From Pyrus communis (lineage: Eukaryota > Streptophyta > Magnoliopsida > Rosales > Rosaceae): a stretch of DNA of 64,000 bases. The position numbers were made by a program, and so were the translations under genes. The notes beneath the pieces are model-generated. The model was not told the DNA's origin, did no database searches, and saw only the letters and a list, made by a program, of their open reading frames with translations. The stretch lies in NCBI RefSeq assembly GCF_963583255.1, contig NC_084809.1, positions 11,203,997-11,267,996 of the forward strand, given 5' to 3'. Shown here piece after piece: positions 11,708-23,412 of the stretch. The number at the start of each line of letters is the position of its first letter. Position 1 is the first letter of the stretch.

Positions 11708-11924
11708 CTACCGTTCGTGAATCGTGTGCATCTTTGAACAATTTGAGATTCCTTTGACATTAATTCATGAGTCCTTTTTTTTTTTTTTTTTTGGTAATAA
11801 AAGCTTTTGTTGTAATGGTTTTCAACGTTTTGAGAGCCAGCTAAGCTCCCTTCTTTACTAAATTACTATGCGATTGTTGAGTAAAGAGGCAAATACGAAA
11901 ATACACCACCAAGAAAAGAAGAGC

Positions 11925-12420
11925 AACCTTCTCCTCCGCGGTGGTTGAAGATTAATGTTGACGAAGCGTTCTGTGCTGCCACTGACATTGGGGGTACTGG
12001 TGTAGTATTTCGCAACAAAGCCAGTAGCTATGCGGGAGGTTTTGTTCACAAAGTATCTCATGTGACAGGTCCCGATGCGGTAGAGGTCTTAGCTGATGGG
12101 GAGAGGGTCCAGTTGGTGATCTAGAATGACAGCGGACTCAGGTCGCGCTCGAGAGTGATGCCGTCCAGGTTCTTCAGGCTGCTGGCAGCCTGCGTGGTGG
12201 CTCATCCTAGCTGGACTTGGCTGCTGATGATATCAAAACTGGGCTACAATGGTTCGTTACATCTCAAGTATGTCATGTTGGTAGATCTACCAATTATAAG
12301 GTGGCGCAAAGATTGGCCAAAATCGGCCTTTATCTTCATTTTTTGAGTCTTGTTAGTTTGAGGAGTCTCAGGATATATACCAGGATGCACTCCTTGAAGA
12401 TTGACAAATGTTTAGTGTAA
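11925..12420 (+). pseudogene. LINE-derived RNase H-like domain, degraded
   Basis: About 11935-12120 reads PWLKINVDEAF, GGTGVVFRNKAS and VSHVTGPDAVEVLADGE, typical of the RVT_3 RNase H-like domain found at the end of plant LINE ORF2 and in related stand-alone genes. A stop and frame changes follow. The C-terminal part resumes at about 12205 with AADDIKTGLQWF and NYKVAQRLAKIG. The 3' half is a close relative of the remnant at 1723-1990. No intact frame remains. Confidence 0.7.
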
Positions 12421-12989
12421 GGTCATTAACTAATAATCACAGTTACTTTAAGCAATTGGTCTTTCAAATTGGACGACCATCAGCACCCATATCCAGTAAG
12501 GATACCATACAGTGCCATTTTCTCCGAAAGACTTCTCTTACTTGTGTCCAAATACCTGATCAAAGTGTAAGGGAAAATCATCTAATAGAAAATCATTCTC
12601 CTCCGTTGTACTGAGTTCAAACTTTACACATATTTGGCCTTCCTAAACTGAAAAATAAAAATTAAAAATTAAAAAAAAAATCACCGAGCCTTCAACGTCT
12701 ATTGATAGGTTCTACATTTCGGAATTATGAGCAATCATGTCCCACTAACATAGTAACAGGGATGCATGCCATGATCCCAAAAACTTTGACTTTGCAGTCC
12801 ACATCCAATTAACATGAAAGATTACATTTAGGCGACAATCTTACAAGCTGGAGTATTAACATACATGATACAGGCACCACGAGGGGGAAGGCATCTCATA
12901 TTTATTTTCTTTGTATTGGTAATAGGAGGAATTGAATTGCATTTGTAATGAAAGGAAATGAAAAGACAATGTTTTAAATCAATAAAAGA

Positions 12990-13110
12990 AAAGAATTGTT
13001 ATTAGCACTCCAAAAATCTCATTCTACACTCCAAACTTTCTATATTATGAAAGAAAAATACACTTGTGAGGAGTGTAAAATGAGATTTTTGGAGTGCCAA
13101 TAACACTTCC
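12990..13110. mobile_element. MITE with ~33-bp terminal inverted repeats (copy 1 of a family)
   Basis: The ends carry GCACTCCAAAAATCTCATT and its inverted partner AATGAGATTTTTGGAGTGC, separated by ~45 bp. The same element occurs at 22031-22150, where a target duplication is clear. No clear duplication is visible here. Confidence 0.75.
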
Positions 13111-14009
13111 CTAAAAAAATAATAAAAAGTATTTAATAGTTAATTAAAAATTATTTGAAGAAGCTATCAAATTTGATAGCAACCATCTTCGCTGTCAAAT
13201 TTGATAGCAACCATCTTTGTTGTCATTTCATGTCATGTCACATATGAATTAACTGTTATTGTTGATGTGAACTTTTTGAAATCTCATTTGTAGATACTCT
13301 TACAATTGTGTTGGGAGTGGTTGTGTAAGAGGTTTTTGCCTCTAATTTTTTTTTTTTTATTCATAAAAATTGGGTTTGGTTATTGGCATTTCACAACTGT
13401 CATCACACACTCCTCTCAAAACAATTTTTTTTCTTTTATTTTTATAAACTTGGGGTGTATGATAACTTTTTTGAAGTGTCAGTAACAACTTAAAGAAAAT
13501 TAAGAGGGAGGATTTTTTATGAAGTTTCAATAACAACTTATTCGGTCATATGATTTGTTTATCGTGAGATGAGAATTTATACACTCGGTTGCATATAAAA
13601 CATTTTTTAAGGCCGGAAAGAAATTAAAAATGTATAAATTTAAATTCAAAACTAAAATATGTCTAAAATGATTTTTTGTTGTTATTTTAAAAACGATTTT
13701 AGTTCTATTTCTTTAAAAATACCTCGACAATGTAATATAACATCCACAACAAAAACATCAACTTATTGCTGTAATAATAATGCTTAATTTTTATTATTAG
13801 CTATAACTTTTAATTATTATTAATATATGACTCTAGACTGTAAACTTTAGCGATAATTTCATTTCTCGTAATTGGAATATTGAATATTAACATCACACGT
13901 TGCACCATTAAACATGAAAGTATGGCACCCAAAAGTAACAACGATAATGGTCAATTCTAATACCTTTGTTCAAATGATACAGTAGAATTTTCCTAATTAA
14001 AAAGAAAAA

Positions 14010-14150
14010 ATTAGATAGTCACGTGGTTCTATGGCTTTGAAATTTTTTCTTTTTTTGTAAATGAGAGATTTTAAATTCGACTCTTGTGGATGGTAAGTTA
14101 AATATCAAATTATTATAGCTAGTCTATTGTGTGACTTTGACTAATTTTAC
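14010..14150 (+). mobile_element. Weak SINE-like copy
   Basis: Contains TAAATGAGAGATTTTAAATT followed by CGACTCTTGTGGATGG, resembling the B-box region of the SINE family at 15552-15719, 18605-18766 and 34405-34570. No tail or target duplication could be fixed. Confidence 0.35.
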
Positions 14151-14383
14151 TGATTTGTGTAAATATATAGTAGTATTATAAAAGCAGTTAATCATAAGGT
14201 ATGGTGTTGATTAATTGCTCCACAACCTCTGAAGGCTTGAACCTTACACATCCTACATGAAAGAGTTATTTTGTCTGTATGCATATATAAAATAAATAAA
14301 TAAAAGACTGGAGAAGATGTAGATGGGAAAATGAATTGGCAAAAGTGTTATGCCACAAATGGAAAAAGATAAAAAGATTGATC

Positions 14384-14387
<4 letters not shown>

Positions 14388-14435
<48 letters not shown>

Positions 14436-14446
14436 AGAAGGTAAAG

Positions 14447-14478
<32 letters not shown>
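14388..14478. repeat. (GA)n and (AT)n microsatellites
   Basis: A GA run lies at about 14388-14431 and an AT run at about 14452-14478, separated by a short unique spacer. Confidence 0.9.
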
Positions 14479-15551
14479 TTCACTTTTTGGAAAATACAGT
14501 CAGAAAACCATCTCCATGTTTTCAACATGTTTGTGTTTGTGCAGAAAAAGTAAGGTGCCAAAATGCATAGGTGGAGATTAATCCAAACAACTCAATTCCA
14601 CATCACAAATTCCAGATTGATCAGAACCATTAGAAAGAAAGGCTTATCTCACAATTTAAGCAAACCACCTTTCCATTTTTCACTGATCACTCTCTCTCTC
14701 TCTCTCTCAATTATTGTTATCTCTCTCTCTCTCTCTAATCTCTCTCTCTGAGGTCTTTTTCCAAGGGACGGGCACAGACCCACCACGTGCATATCCTAGT
14801 CTCACTTAAGAAAACAACTCCCTGCCTAATTAGAGAACAGATGAGTGTCCTTTAGATAACTTTTAAATCTCAATTCCCTATCAAATCTTTGTATGGTAAG
14901 TAGAACAAAACTTGTCATATCTTTCTTTAAAAATAAATGTCAAATTTTGTGGATTATCCAAGTAATTCGGGTTTTTTTTTTAATTTACTGTGTTTCAGAT
15001 TCAAACAATTCTCTTATTAGCTTAGGATAATAATATTGTTGTAAGAAGAATAAATGTAAACCCTCCAAGCATATTCATCCAATTTTATTTTTACCTACAC
15101 CAAAACAACCTAAGAATTTGTATACTAATTCATGCGGTAATTTTAATTTGTTTAATATTTGGTCCCATGCATCTTGAACTGGGTATGTAAGAAATCACCA
15201 TGTAAACATCTTAAGGGGTTCCTAACAACAAAAACTCATGTTTAAAATGTTAAAATATTATTTACATTAGTTTGTGGAAGGTGGCAAAAGCGAGAACGAA
15301 AAAAGGGTTGAAGTGTCTGCGGGTATTGACAAAATACTCTCTCCGATCCGCCAATCTGCGAATGATTGGCTTGACGCGCTAGACACGTCGTGTCGCCGCC
15401 GAAACAAAATAAAATTCACGTGGAGGATATGAAAGCTCCACGTTATGCCACGTCATCCAGACGGTATAGATGGGCCGACGTGGAAAAGTATTTCCCACTC
15501 GATCTTACCATATTTCCTCACAACCGTACTCATATTTAATTAAAATAATTC

Positions 15552-15719
15552 CTTTTTTTTTTTTTTTTTTCTTAACAAACGATATTATGTACACTAAAAG
15601 GAAAGATGTAGGTTTAGTCTTACAATCGGTTAGTAATTTCATAGTTCATATTCGTATTTGACGAAAATCGAACCTAAAATTTTTTTTACAAGTAAAAAGG
15701 AATATCACTAAATCGTAAT
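15552..15719 (-). mobile_element. SINE, minus strand
   Basis: Read on the minus strand: GATTTAGTGATATTCC, then an A/T-rich segment, then TAGGTTCGATTTTCGTC (B-box-like), then ACTAACCGATTGTAAGAC, and finally ATAATATCGTTTGTTAAG with a long A tail. This matches the layout of the copies at 18605-18766 and 34405-34570. Ends are approximate. Confidence 0.7.
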
Positions 15720-17352
15720 AGACAGCTCAAGCAAGAAATAATGAAAGATGGGACGGTGAATCGGTGAGGAAATATAAATTGACGTGTGGATGGAGGATAC
15801 AGCTAACCATGTTGAATAGGTTGCCCACTTCAACTCAATTGAGTCATTTCTTATGTTTGGTAGGTTGAATTATACATCTAATCAATATTTCTATGCACAT
15901 CCCATATATCAAACCATCATTGCTCCACGTAATTGACCAAAAAAAATAATTTCCTTCTATTTCTTCTTTATATATGTAAAATAATATTCATAGATAAAAT
16001 TCAATCATACATAAAAAAATGACTATAAAACATCAAACTTATCGGTAGTTAAAACTACCCAAAAAAGAGAACTAGAATGTGGCCAAACCGCATAACTATG
16101 GAGGACATCACACTGATAACCACGTAGCTCATATCACCAATGTTGAGCATAACTAATAGCCAAGCTCATACAACCCATAAAAATTCAAAAACCCTAAATT
16201 AACCTATCATTCTAAACTGTGACTGCCACCAAAGATCGAAGATGCACTACCATTGAATATATCATATAAGTCCATGAAGAACCTGTCGATTAATTGACAG
16301 ATCTATAGATCCGAACTCCAATGATCTAACTGCACATAAAAAAAAATTAATAGTCATTTTTTAAAAAGAATGCCAAAAACATGAGTATGTCATAGCAAAG
16401 CCATTCAAAAGGAAGATCGAAGTTTAGAGAAAATAGAAAATCAATGAGATAGGAATTGGGAGTAGAATTGGAATAAGGGAGGAATAGAAAAATAGTGATA
16501 TATAGGGTACTCAGATATGATCACGGCTCAAATAAGAGCAGGTGATTTGTTACACAATTTGTTAACTGGACACGGAATGATACAAAGATAATAGGTTTTG
16601 GTTCAACCCATTAACGAATCGGGCTGTTATCGAGTCATCCGTTAACAGTTTGGATTGTTATCGGATCACACGTTGAGAGCCCGTTAGGATAAGGGGTATG
16701 ACACGTAAACGATACAAACATGACCTGTTTGTCAGGTCTAGACATTAGTCATGTCAATTTCTTGCATGCCTATTAATCCGACACGAATTGTTAATGAGTG
16801 GGGTCATTATGAGTCACCTGAAGTGGCGGAGCTAGAATTTCATAACAATGAGTGTGACAAAGAAGTTCAAATATTGGTTGTTCACACATACTTTAGGTCA
16901 TGCGCATATCTATCATAGATATAACTTTAATGTCAAATTCGAATCCTGTCTAATGTTGAAAAAGTTCTCGAATTCGAATCCCAGCCTCAATGGTCGATAA
17001 CAAAGTTCTTTGTGCTCCATAGTCTTCTTTCTAAGCCAAATATAACTAAACATGTATGTTTATTTTATTGTAGTTACATATCAAATACTCTAATCAATGC
17101 ACGTTAATTTATACTGGTCTTAGTGTATATCATGTTTGTCCTTAATTATTTGCAAAAAATAGTATCAAATACACATGAGCTTTATTATCTATGTATGAAT
17201 TCCTTGGGCCAGATACTAAAATTTAGTGATAACAAAGGCATGTTGTTGGAGCCTGAGGCATGCATTCCCCCCACCTTGCCACCACTAGTGGTCACTTGTC
17301 AAGAACTTGTTAAGATAAGAGATTTGAAATGACACACACAATTAGTTAAAAT

Positions 17353-17404
17353 AATGAATATGACACGAAAACAATGAATATGACACGAAAACAATGAACA
17401 TGAC
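17353..17404. repeat. 20-bp tandem repeat, about 2.6 units
   Basis: Unit AATGAATATGACACGAAAAC at 17353-17372 and 17373-17392, then a partial copy. It lies beside sequence similar to about 16690-16740 (shared TTTGTCAGGTCTAG). The region 16560-17430 may therefore be one mobile element interrupted by unrelated DNA. Confidence 0.75.
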
Positions 17405-18289
17405 AAACACAACTCATTTGTCAGGTCTAGCTCAAATAAAATCATCATAATGAATAATATTATTCATTACGAGGAGCGCGAAACTTAAACGAAGAAGAAA
17501 AGAGAAAATAAAAGAAAGAAGGGAGTTCTAATATTTCTTTTTCTTTTTAGTCTATTCTTTGATCATCTCATTTATTTGTTAAATGATAATGTTCATTAAG
17601 TGTACACTCATGAATTCCTACGACAAAGTAGATCAAATAGTCATTTAATCATTTCATTCACACGTTTTATGTTAAACAAAAGTTTATTGACAATGTCTTC
17701 GATATAGTATTATGAAGACTTAAAAATTGTTGGAGTTAATTATATTTGAATTTTGTACATGCAGCAAGTTGAGCTCAAGAATGTTAATTAATAAAGAAAC
17801 AAATGAAATATCGAATGCTTTGACGAAGTTGATTGAGTCATAAAATATACGATTCTTCCTACTAGTCTTCCACTCGTCCTATAGGGTAGCTTAGTTGTAA
17901 GGAATGGGTTTGCTTGAGAAGGGTTGTAAGTTTGTATTTATTTAGCAAAGAGAAGATTTTAATCTTTTCCCTTAATTTTCCTTCACCAATTACCCCATTT
18001 ATTGCTTGTCCTATTATTTATTTACACTTTTTTATTAAACAAATGATAAAAAATTTTAATATACGTGGCGATATGTTTTCTTACTTAAAATAAGGTATAA
18101 GTTATGCATAAAGAAAGACGTAAACATAAGAGAGAAAGAATGTGATTTCTTTAAAAATATGATAATGGATTAGGCGAGTCGAGTTACATACAAATAAAAC
18201 AAAAGTCCCACCAAAAATTACCTTGATGATCAATTCCATAATTGGCTAAGGCACATCATCAAGTCGAGTCGAAAGAAAATGAACTACAA

Positions 18290-18980
18290 GAGAAGAATTC
18301 AATTCATAAAAGTGCAAACCCTTGTCCCAAGCAAGATTGGACTGTCCGACAAACATCATGCCCAATAACCATCAGGACTAGGAGCAGCATCTGGGATCGA
18401 TAGAGAAAACAGTAAGTCGAACCTCATCAAAAGAAGGAATAGCTAAAAGCGAAGCATTATGATCATCATTCACCAAGTGAGGAATTTAACGTGACACCAA
18501 ACCTGTGTCAGTAGTAAACCCGTCATCACGAAAGATACTTGAGAAATAATCAACCACATGGGATCGAAGAGTTTCAACATTACTAACAAAATCCGTCCCA
18601 ATTTTTAGAAAGAAAATCTACAATAAGGGGATGAGGGAGTGAACTAAGTCTTACAATGGATTTGCCATAATAATGTGATTCAACTTCGCCTTTGGTGAAA
18701 ATTGAACTTAAAACCTTTCACTTACAAGTGAAGAGGATTACCACTAGACCGTTGTACCAAGTGACACGTGTAGGTTGAACTTTTGCCATAAAAAGTACTC
18801 AATGTTACGATCACCATCCTTTAGCCATTTCACACGAATTTTTGCCATAGGGTACAATTGTTTTGATTGAGAAGTTAGAACAAAGCGCAAAACCTTAACA
18901 CAAGTCCAAACACATCTATTGACAGCCTTCAATAATAGCAAGTCTATTCTCTTTTTCTCTCGAGTCATTTTGTGGCATTG
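18290..18980 (-). pseudogene. LINE ORF2 fragment interrupted by a SINE
   Basis: On the minus strand, 18968-18767 reads IRVKWLKDGDRNIEYF, matching the conserved linker (RxKWLKEGDRNTKFFH in many plant LINEs) between the endonuclease and reverse transcriptase. After the SINE at 18605-18766 the same theme resumes: VVDYFSSIFRD, then a segment ending IPSFDEVRLTVFSI, as at the start of the LINE reverse transcriptase. Stops occur throughout. This is an old, truncated non-LTR retrotransposon. Confidence 0.7.
18605..18766 (-). mobile_element. SINE inserted in a LINE fragment
   Basis: Minus strand begins ACTTGGTACAACGGTCTAG, with CACTTGTAAGTGAAAGG and TTTTCACCAAAGGCGAA following. This is a common eudicot SINE body. 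LINE coding similarity continues on both sides, which places the SINE insertion after the LINE. A target duplication was not resolved. Confidence 0.75.
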
Positions 18981-19609
18981 AGATTGAAAACAACACTCAG
19001 GACAAATTAGATGTTGAACCCAGTCAAACTCTATCTGAGTTTTGACACCAACACATTGTTTCTGGATGAATTAATGATCGATGAAGAAGCATTAGAACAA
19101 AGTGACGATCATAAAAAAGAAAATTAAATATTAATAAGTTAATTATCTTGAAATGAATGACTAAACATGATGTTAACGTGGCAGTTGCATGCAGCAGCAA
19201 TGGGTCGGAATAACTACCAGAGTCTTAATTTCTCTTGTTGCATTTGCCTTCCATTGATGGGAACATGGAGCGAGTGTTCTCACCTCTCCGACCACTTTGC
19301 CCAATCATATAAATAACAATTATGTATTTCCTTGGGGGTCAACTATGCATGGGTGCTTCAATCACTTATCATTATTTGGTTTTTTACCCTCCAAGATATT
19401 TGTTAGGCCAATTACTTAACCAAATAATTAACCAAAGTAAAGATCTCTGGAGATGCAAGTGGCAGTGACTTGGGAGGGGGGCAATCAAATTGGTCAATTG
19501 AAACTAATTGTTTATGTAAAACTTCTCTAGATTGCAATTATTATCAATTTTTTTGCTTAATTCAAACATTTCTTTCTTTCAAACAAGTTGATTTTGGGAG
19601 GAGAGTGCT

Positions 19610-20269
19610 TGTTACATTCCATATCGTTCAGGGGAGTGGATCATATAGGCCTTATATGTATATTCATATCTCTACCTAGCACGAAACATTTTGGGAACTC
19701 ACTGGCTTCGGGTTCCGTAGGAACTCCGAAGTTAAGCGAGTTCGCGCAAGAGCATTCCCATGATGGGTGACCTACTGGGAAGTTCTCGTGTAAGTTCCCA
19801 GAAACAAAACCGTGAGGGCGTGGTTAGGGCCCAAAACGGACAATACCATGCTACGGCGAAGTCGAGCCCGGGATGTGGTGGGGGCTCGAGCCGGGATGTG
19901 ACAATTTGGTATCAGAGCCAATCCCTGCCCGGATGTGTGCCGACGAGGACGTCGGACCCCTAAGCGGGGTGGATTGTTACATCTCACATTGCCCAGGGGA
20001 GTTGATCTTGTAAGCCTTATATGTATATTCTCATCTTTACCTAGCACGAGGCTTTTTGGGAGCTCACTGGCTTCGAGTTCCGTAGGAACTTCGAAGTTAA
20101 GCGAGTTCGCGCGAGAGCATTCCTTTGATGGGTGACCCACTAGGAAAGTTCTCGTGTGAATTCCCAGAAACAAAATCGTGAGAGCGTGGTCGGAGCCTAA
20201 AACGGACAATATTGTGTTACGGCGGAGTCGAATCCGGAATGTGGTGGGGGCCCGGGCCGGGATGTGACG
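19610..20269 (+). mobile_element. Complete Cassandra TRIM retrotransposon with 5S rRNA-like LTRs
   Basis: The 5' LTR is 19610-19903 and the 3' LTR is 19975-20269. A perfect target duplication GTGCT lies at 19605-19609 and 20270-20274. The primer-binding site TGGTATCAGAGC (initiator tRNA-Met) is at 19907-19918, and a purine-rich tract AAGCGGGGTGGAT precedes the 3' LTR. Each LTR contains a 5S rRNA-like core (about 19694-19800 and 20059-20165) with AACTCCGAAGTTAAGCG (A-box side) and GATGGGTGACC (intermediate element/C-box side). Cassandra elements are known to carry 5S promoters and to encode no protein; there is no coding room here. The last LTR base is G where A is expected. Confidence 0.95.
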
Positions 20270-21397
20270 GTGCTTGTGTTATAGGTTTTCTTTTAATATA
20301 ACGATATCTTTACACGAAAGGGTGAAGAAATATATTTGTATCGAATTTGTTATTTATGAGTTTCGAATATAAGATCTATCATTAGTTCAAAATCAAAGTA
20401 AGCGATAAACAAAAGAAATACAAAACTTTATTAATAAAAAAAAAAATTGTTAGAAAGCTACATAACTCGGAGAGACTACATCTTGACTGACTTATTTTCA
20501 AATGAATAACAAAACACCCTATTTATAGTAAACTAACTTTAATTCTATTGGCAAAGCCCGAAACCCAAACAAAAAAATAAACCTAATTATTAATATTTTT
20601 CAACATTACTAATAGGTGGCAAATAGGTTGAGTTTTACACCAACTAGTTTTTGATTTAGAAATATTTGCCTCTACTTAGTTGGAAGATATATTATGTTCA
20701 ATTCATATAAATGGCCTATGATGATATTTATTTATGATGAGTTCGATCTAGTGGTCGTGGTAGTTTTATTATGGCAACTAGCCCGACCATTATGGTTCTT
20801 TTTTTTTTTTGTTGGGGAAAGGCCACTACGGTTTGAATCGACTAGTTCTGTCGGATTAATGCCTACTCTAAATCACATTGTAAGAGAGCTTTATGTACGT
20901 GAAAAGATAACATAGTTTTATATACGTGAAAATGATAACATGTCACAACATTTTTCTTTGTTTGAAAAAAAGAAGAAAAAACAACTAAGAGCATCTTCAA
21001 AAGAGATGTCAAAATGTTCAAATAAGTACTATAGTTAAAAAAAGTAGCAACTATGTTTTCTAACCAAAAAGTCAAATTTGATGTGGCATGACATGGATTG
21101 ACATCACTCAACCTTGCTGCGAAAATAGACAACATCTTCAAATCTTTTTTAATTGATTATATTAATTGATTATTATTTTTGTTTTTATAATAAGTTAATG
21201 GAATAAATAATAATTTAATTTGACATATCCAAAAGATAAAAAATTAAAAAAAAAGCAAAATTACAAAATAAACTGTTAAATAATAATTATTATTTTTAAA
21301 TTTAATATCTTCCTTAAAAATGCTCTAAGAAGTAAAGTAATAAGGCATCACGCCGTATTGTGTAGAAGTATACTTTTGGTTTTGAGTTTTAGAAGTG

Positions 21398-21578
21398 GAA
21401 AAGAGATCCTCTCTATATCCCTTCCACCAAGTCCATCAATCCGGATCCTTGAAATTTGATCAAACGGTTAAAGTTATTATAACTTTTAAAAGGGGCTCAT
21501 ATTTTTAGCCGTTAGATCAAATTTCAATGGCTCGGATTGATGAATTTGGTGGAAGAGATCTGGAGATAATCCTTTTCC
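21398..21578. mobile_element. Mutator-like MITE, 181 bp, 9-bp target duplication
   Basis: TTAGAAGTG is present at 21389-21397 and 21579-21587. Between them lies a long imperfect inverted repeat: CTTCCACCAAGTCCATCAAT near the left end and its partner ATTGATGAATTTGGTGGAAG near the right, then AAATTTGATCAAACGGTT against a ~17-bp inverted partner. A 9-bp duplication with long terminal inverted repeats points to the Mutator superfamily. Confidence 0.85.
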
Positions 21579-22030
21579 TTAGAAGTGTATTAATTGTGCG
21601 GCTCGGGCTCCGCATCACGTACTAAGATGATCAAGAGATTCAAGAGAATGTAATTTGCTTATTTGTCGGCAGACCCCCAAAATGAAGGCCAAAAATGAAC
21701 CCTAAATTTGAACATCCTGAGTTTAATAAATTTGAGTACTTTTCTTTTTGATTGGGTATGGATATTTTGTCAAAAGTAAATAATTCATTCATATTTGAAC
21801 ATAAACATTTACATTCGAAACTAAAATATTAAAAACTCGTTCAGGTTTAAACGCGCACTAATTTTTTACGGTGCCTAGAAACATACGCCGAGATTGCATG
21901 AGCCGTTTTATTACATACTCTAGATGCATAATGAAAACTCATCGATCCAAACTGAATCACACTCACAGGATATAATGGACTAAAAATAACAACAAAGTAT
22001 AAATTGTTTTAGTATATATAATTCCGTAAT

Positions 22031-22150
22031 AGGAAGTGTTCTTGGCACTCCAAAAATTTCATTATACACTCCTCACAAATGTATTTTTCTTTCCAAATAT
22101 AGAAAGTTTGAAGTGTAGAATGAGATTTTTGGAGTGCCAATAACAATTCC
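22031..22150. mobile_element. MITE, 120 bp, ~10-bp target duplication (copy 2 of family)
   Basis: ATTCCGTAAT occurs at 22021-22030 and 22151-22160. The ends are inverted repeats sharing TTGGCACTCCAAAAAT. Same family as 12990-13110. The duplication length fits Mutator-like elements (9 bp plus one chance base). Confidence 0.85.
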
Positions 22151-23035
22151 ATTCCGTAATTTGTAGAGAAAAAGACTAGTTGAGCAAAACAAAGCATATC
22201 TCTCCTTCAATGTCGCCCTGAGCATATGTTCTTTTACAAACATAAAATACACAAACTTAAATATTTCATTAAAAAAGCTTTTGTTAATATCTTCTCACTC
22301 TCGTAAGTTTGGACATTTTTAATTTGAGCTCTTACAAAAACAAAGTACAAAAATTAGAGATTTACGAAAAATTAAAAAAAATATGAAAAGTAAGTATTTC
22401 AGTACAAATTGATATGTAATTCCCCATTCACAAGAGGAGATCAACTTGAGAAAAGACATCATATTATTATTAGCATATTCTCACAAGTCACACCCATGAT
22501 ATATCATCTTAATATTTTTCCTTTTTTTCCTAATTTAATATTATTTTCCTTTTAAAATTGAATAATTAATGGAAATATAAGTCCCCTCCACCCCCACCCA
22601 AGTAAAAATAAAAAAATGCAAACCATAGGCCAAAAAGACAAAATTCCTCAAACAATGGAAATTAAATAATTTCTTCCCCTTTTTTTTATTCACAATAATT
22701 ACCATATCAAAATTCCAAAATAAAAATAAATAAAATTGGTAAATCATGTGTTGACTCGGCGGGTCACGAATTTTTTGAGAAAATTAAAACAAAAAATAAA
22801 AAAAGAAGAGAAATTTCAAAATCAGCAAGGGAAATCAAATTTTCTTTATTTAATTATAAAATAAATGTGTATATATGAGGCATTATTATCAATTATTGTT
22901 AATATTGTTTTTTTTTTGTGTGGATACAGAAGCGGAAGCTGTCATTGCCTTTCTCTGTGTTTCCTGAGGATCTGAGGGAGACGCTTTCTCCCTCTGTCTG
23001 CTTTGCTTGATAAGCAAAACACAAAGTCAGAGACT

Positions 23036-23038
<3 letters not shown>

Positions 23039-23082
<44 letters not shown>
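23039..23082. repeat. (GA)n microsatellite in the SAC gene 5' leader
   Basis: About 22 GA units, about 330 bp upstream of the SAC start codon and probably within its 5' untranslated region or core promoter. GA/CT runs are common in plant 5' leaders. Confidence 0.85.
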
Positions 23083-23086
<4 letters not shown>

Positions 23087-23412
23087 AAGATAGTTTCTTT
23101 GTTCTTCCAGGCTCTTAGCTTTTTTGTTTGTAATTTTAGTTTCCCTTTTGCTCTTTCAAAACTTTGTTGTACTCTGAATTTCAGAAACATATATGTACAT
23201 ACATATATATAATTATTGACTCTCCGTCTCTCATTGTGTACGTTTTTATATATATGTATATGTTTGTATATGTGCTGTGTGTACAAATTTGAGGTTTTTG
23301 GAGCTTTTGAGCAGTGAAGGGTGTTGGGTTTTGAAATTCAAGTGCTAAACAGGTTTGGAAAGCAATAAGCTTTTTTGCCCGGGCTTTTTGAGGCTCGGGT
23401 TGATCCGAAATC

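Larger units (their letters stand above)
12421..18289. other. Long gene-less stretch with small repeats
   Basis: No protein family was recognised on either strand over almost 6 kb. It holds two MITE/SINE-like copies (12990-13110, 15552-15719), a weak SINE-like copy (about 14010-14150), GA and AT microsatellites (14388-14478), CT runs (14690-14750) and a 20-bp tandem repeat (17353-17404). The remainder is AT-rich sequence. Confidence 0.6.
20275..22920. other. Gene-less stretch upstream of the SAC gene
   Basis: AT-rich with no recognisable coding sequence. Two MITEs (21398-21578 and 22031-22150) are the only structured elements. The last few hundred bases presumably serve as promoter of the SAC gene, but no clear core motif was identified. 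Confidence 0.6.

Noticed and set aside
19694..19800. Possible 5S ribosomal RNA gene (also 20059-20165, about 48980-49090, 49385-49490 and 63210-63315)
   Set aside because: The similarity to 5S rRNA is real but lies inside Cassandra LTRs with primer site and target duplications, and the ends diverge from 5S. These are not ribosomal genes.
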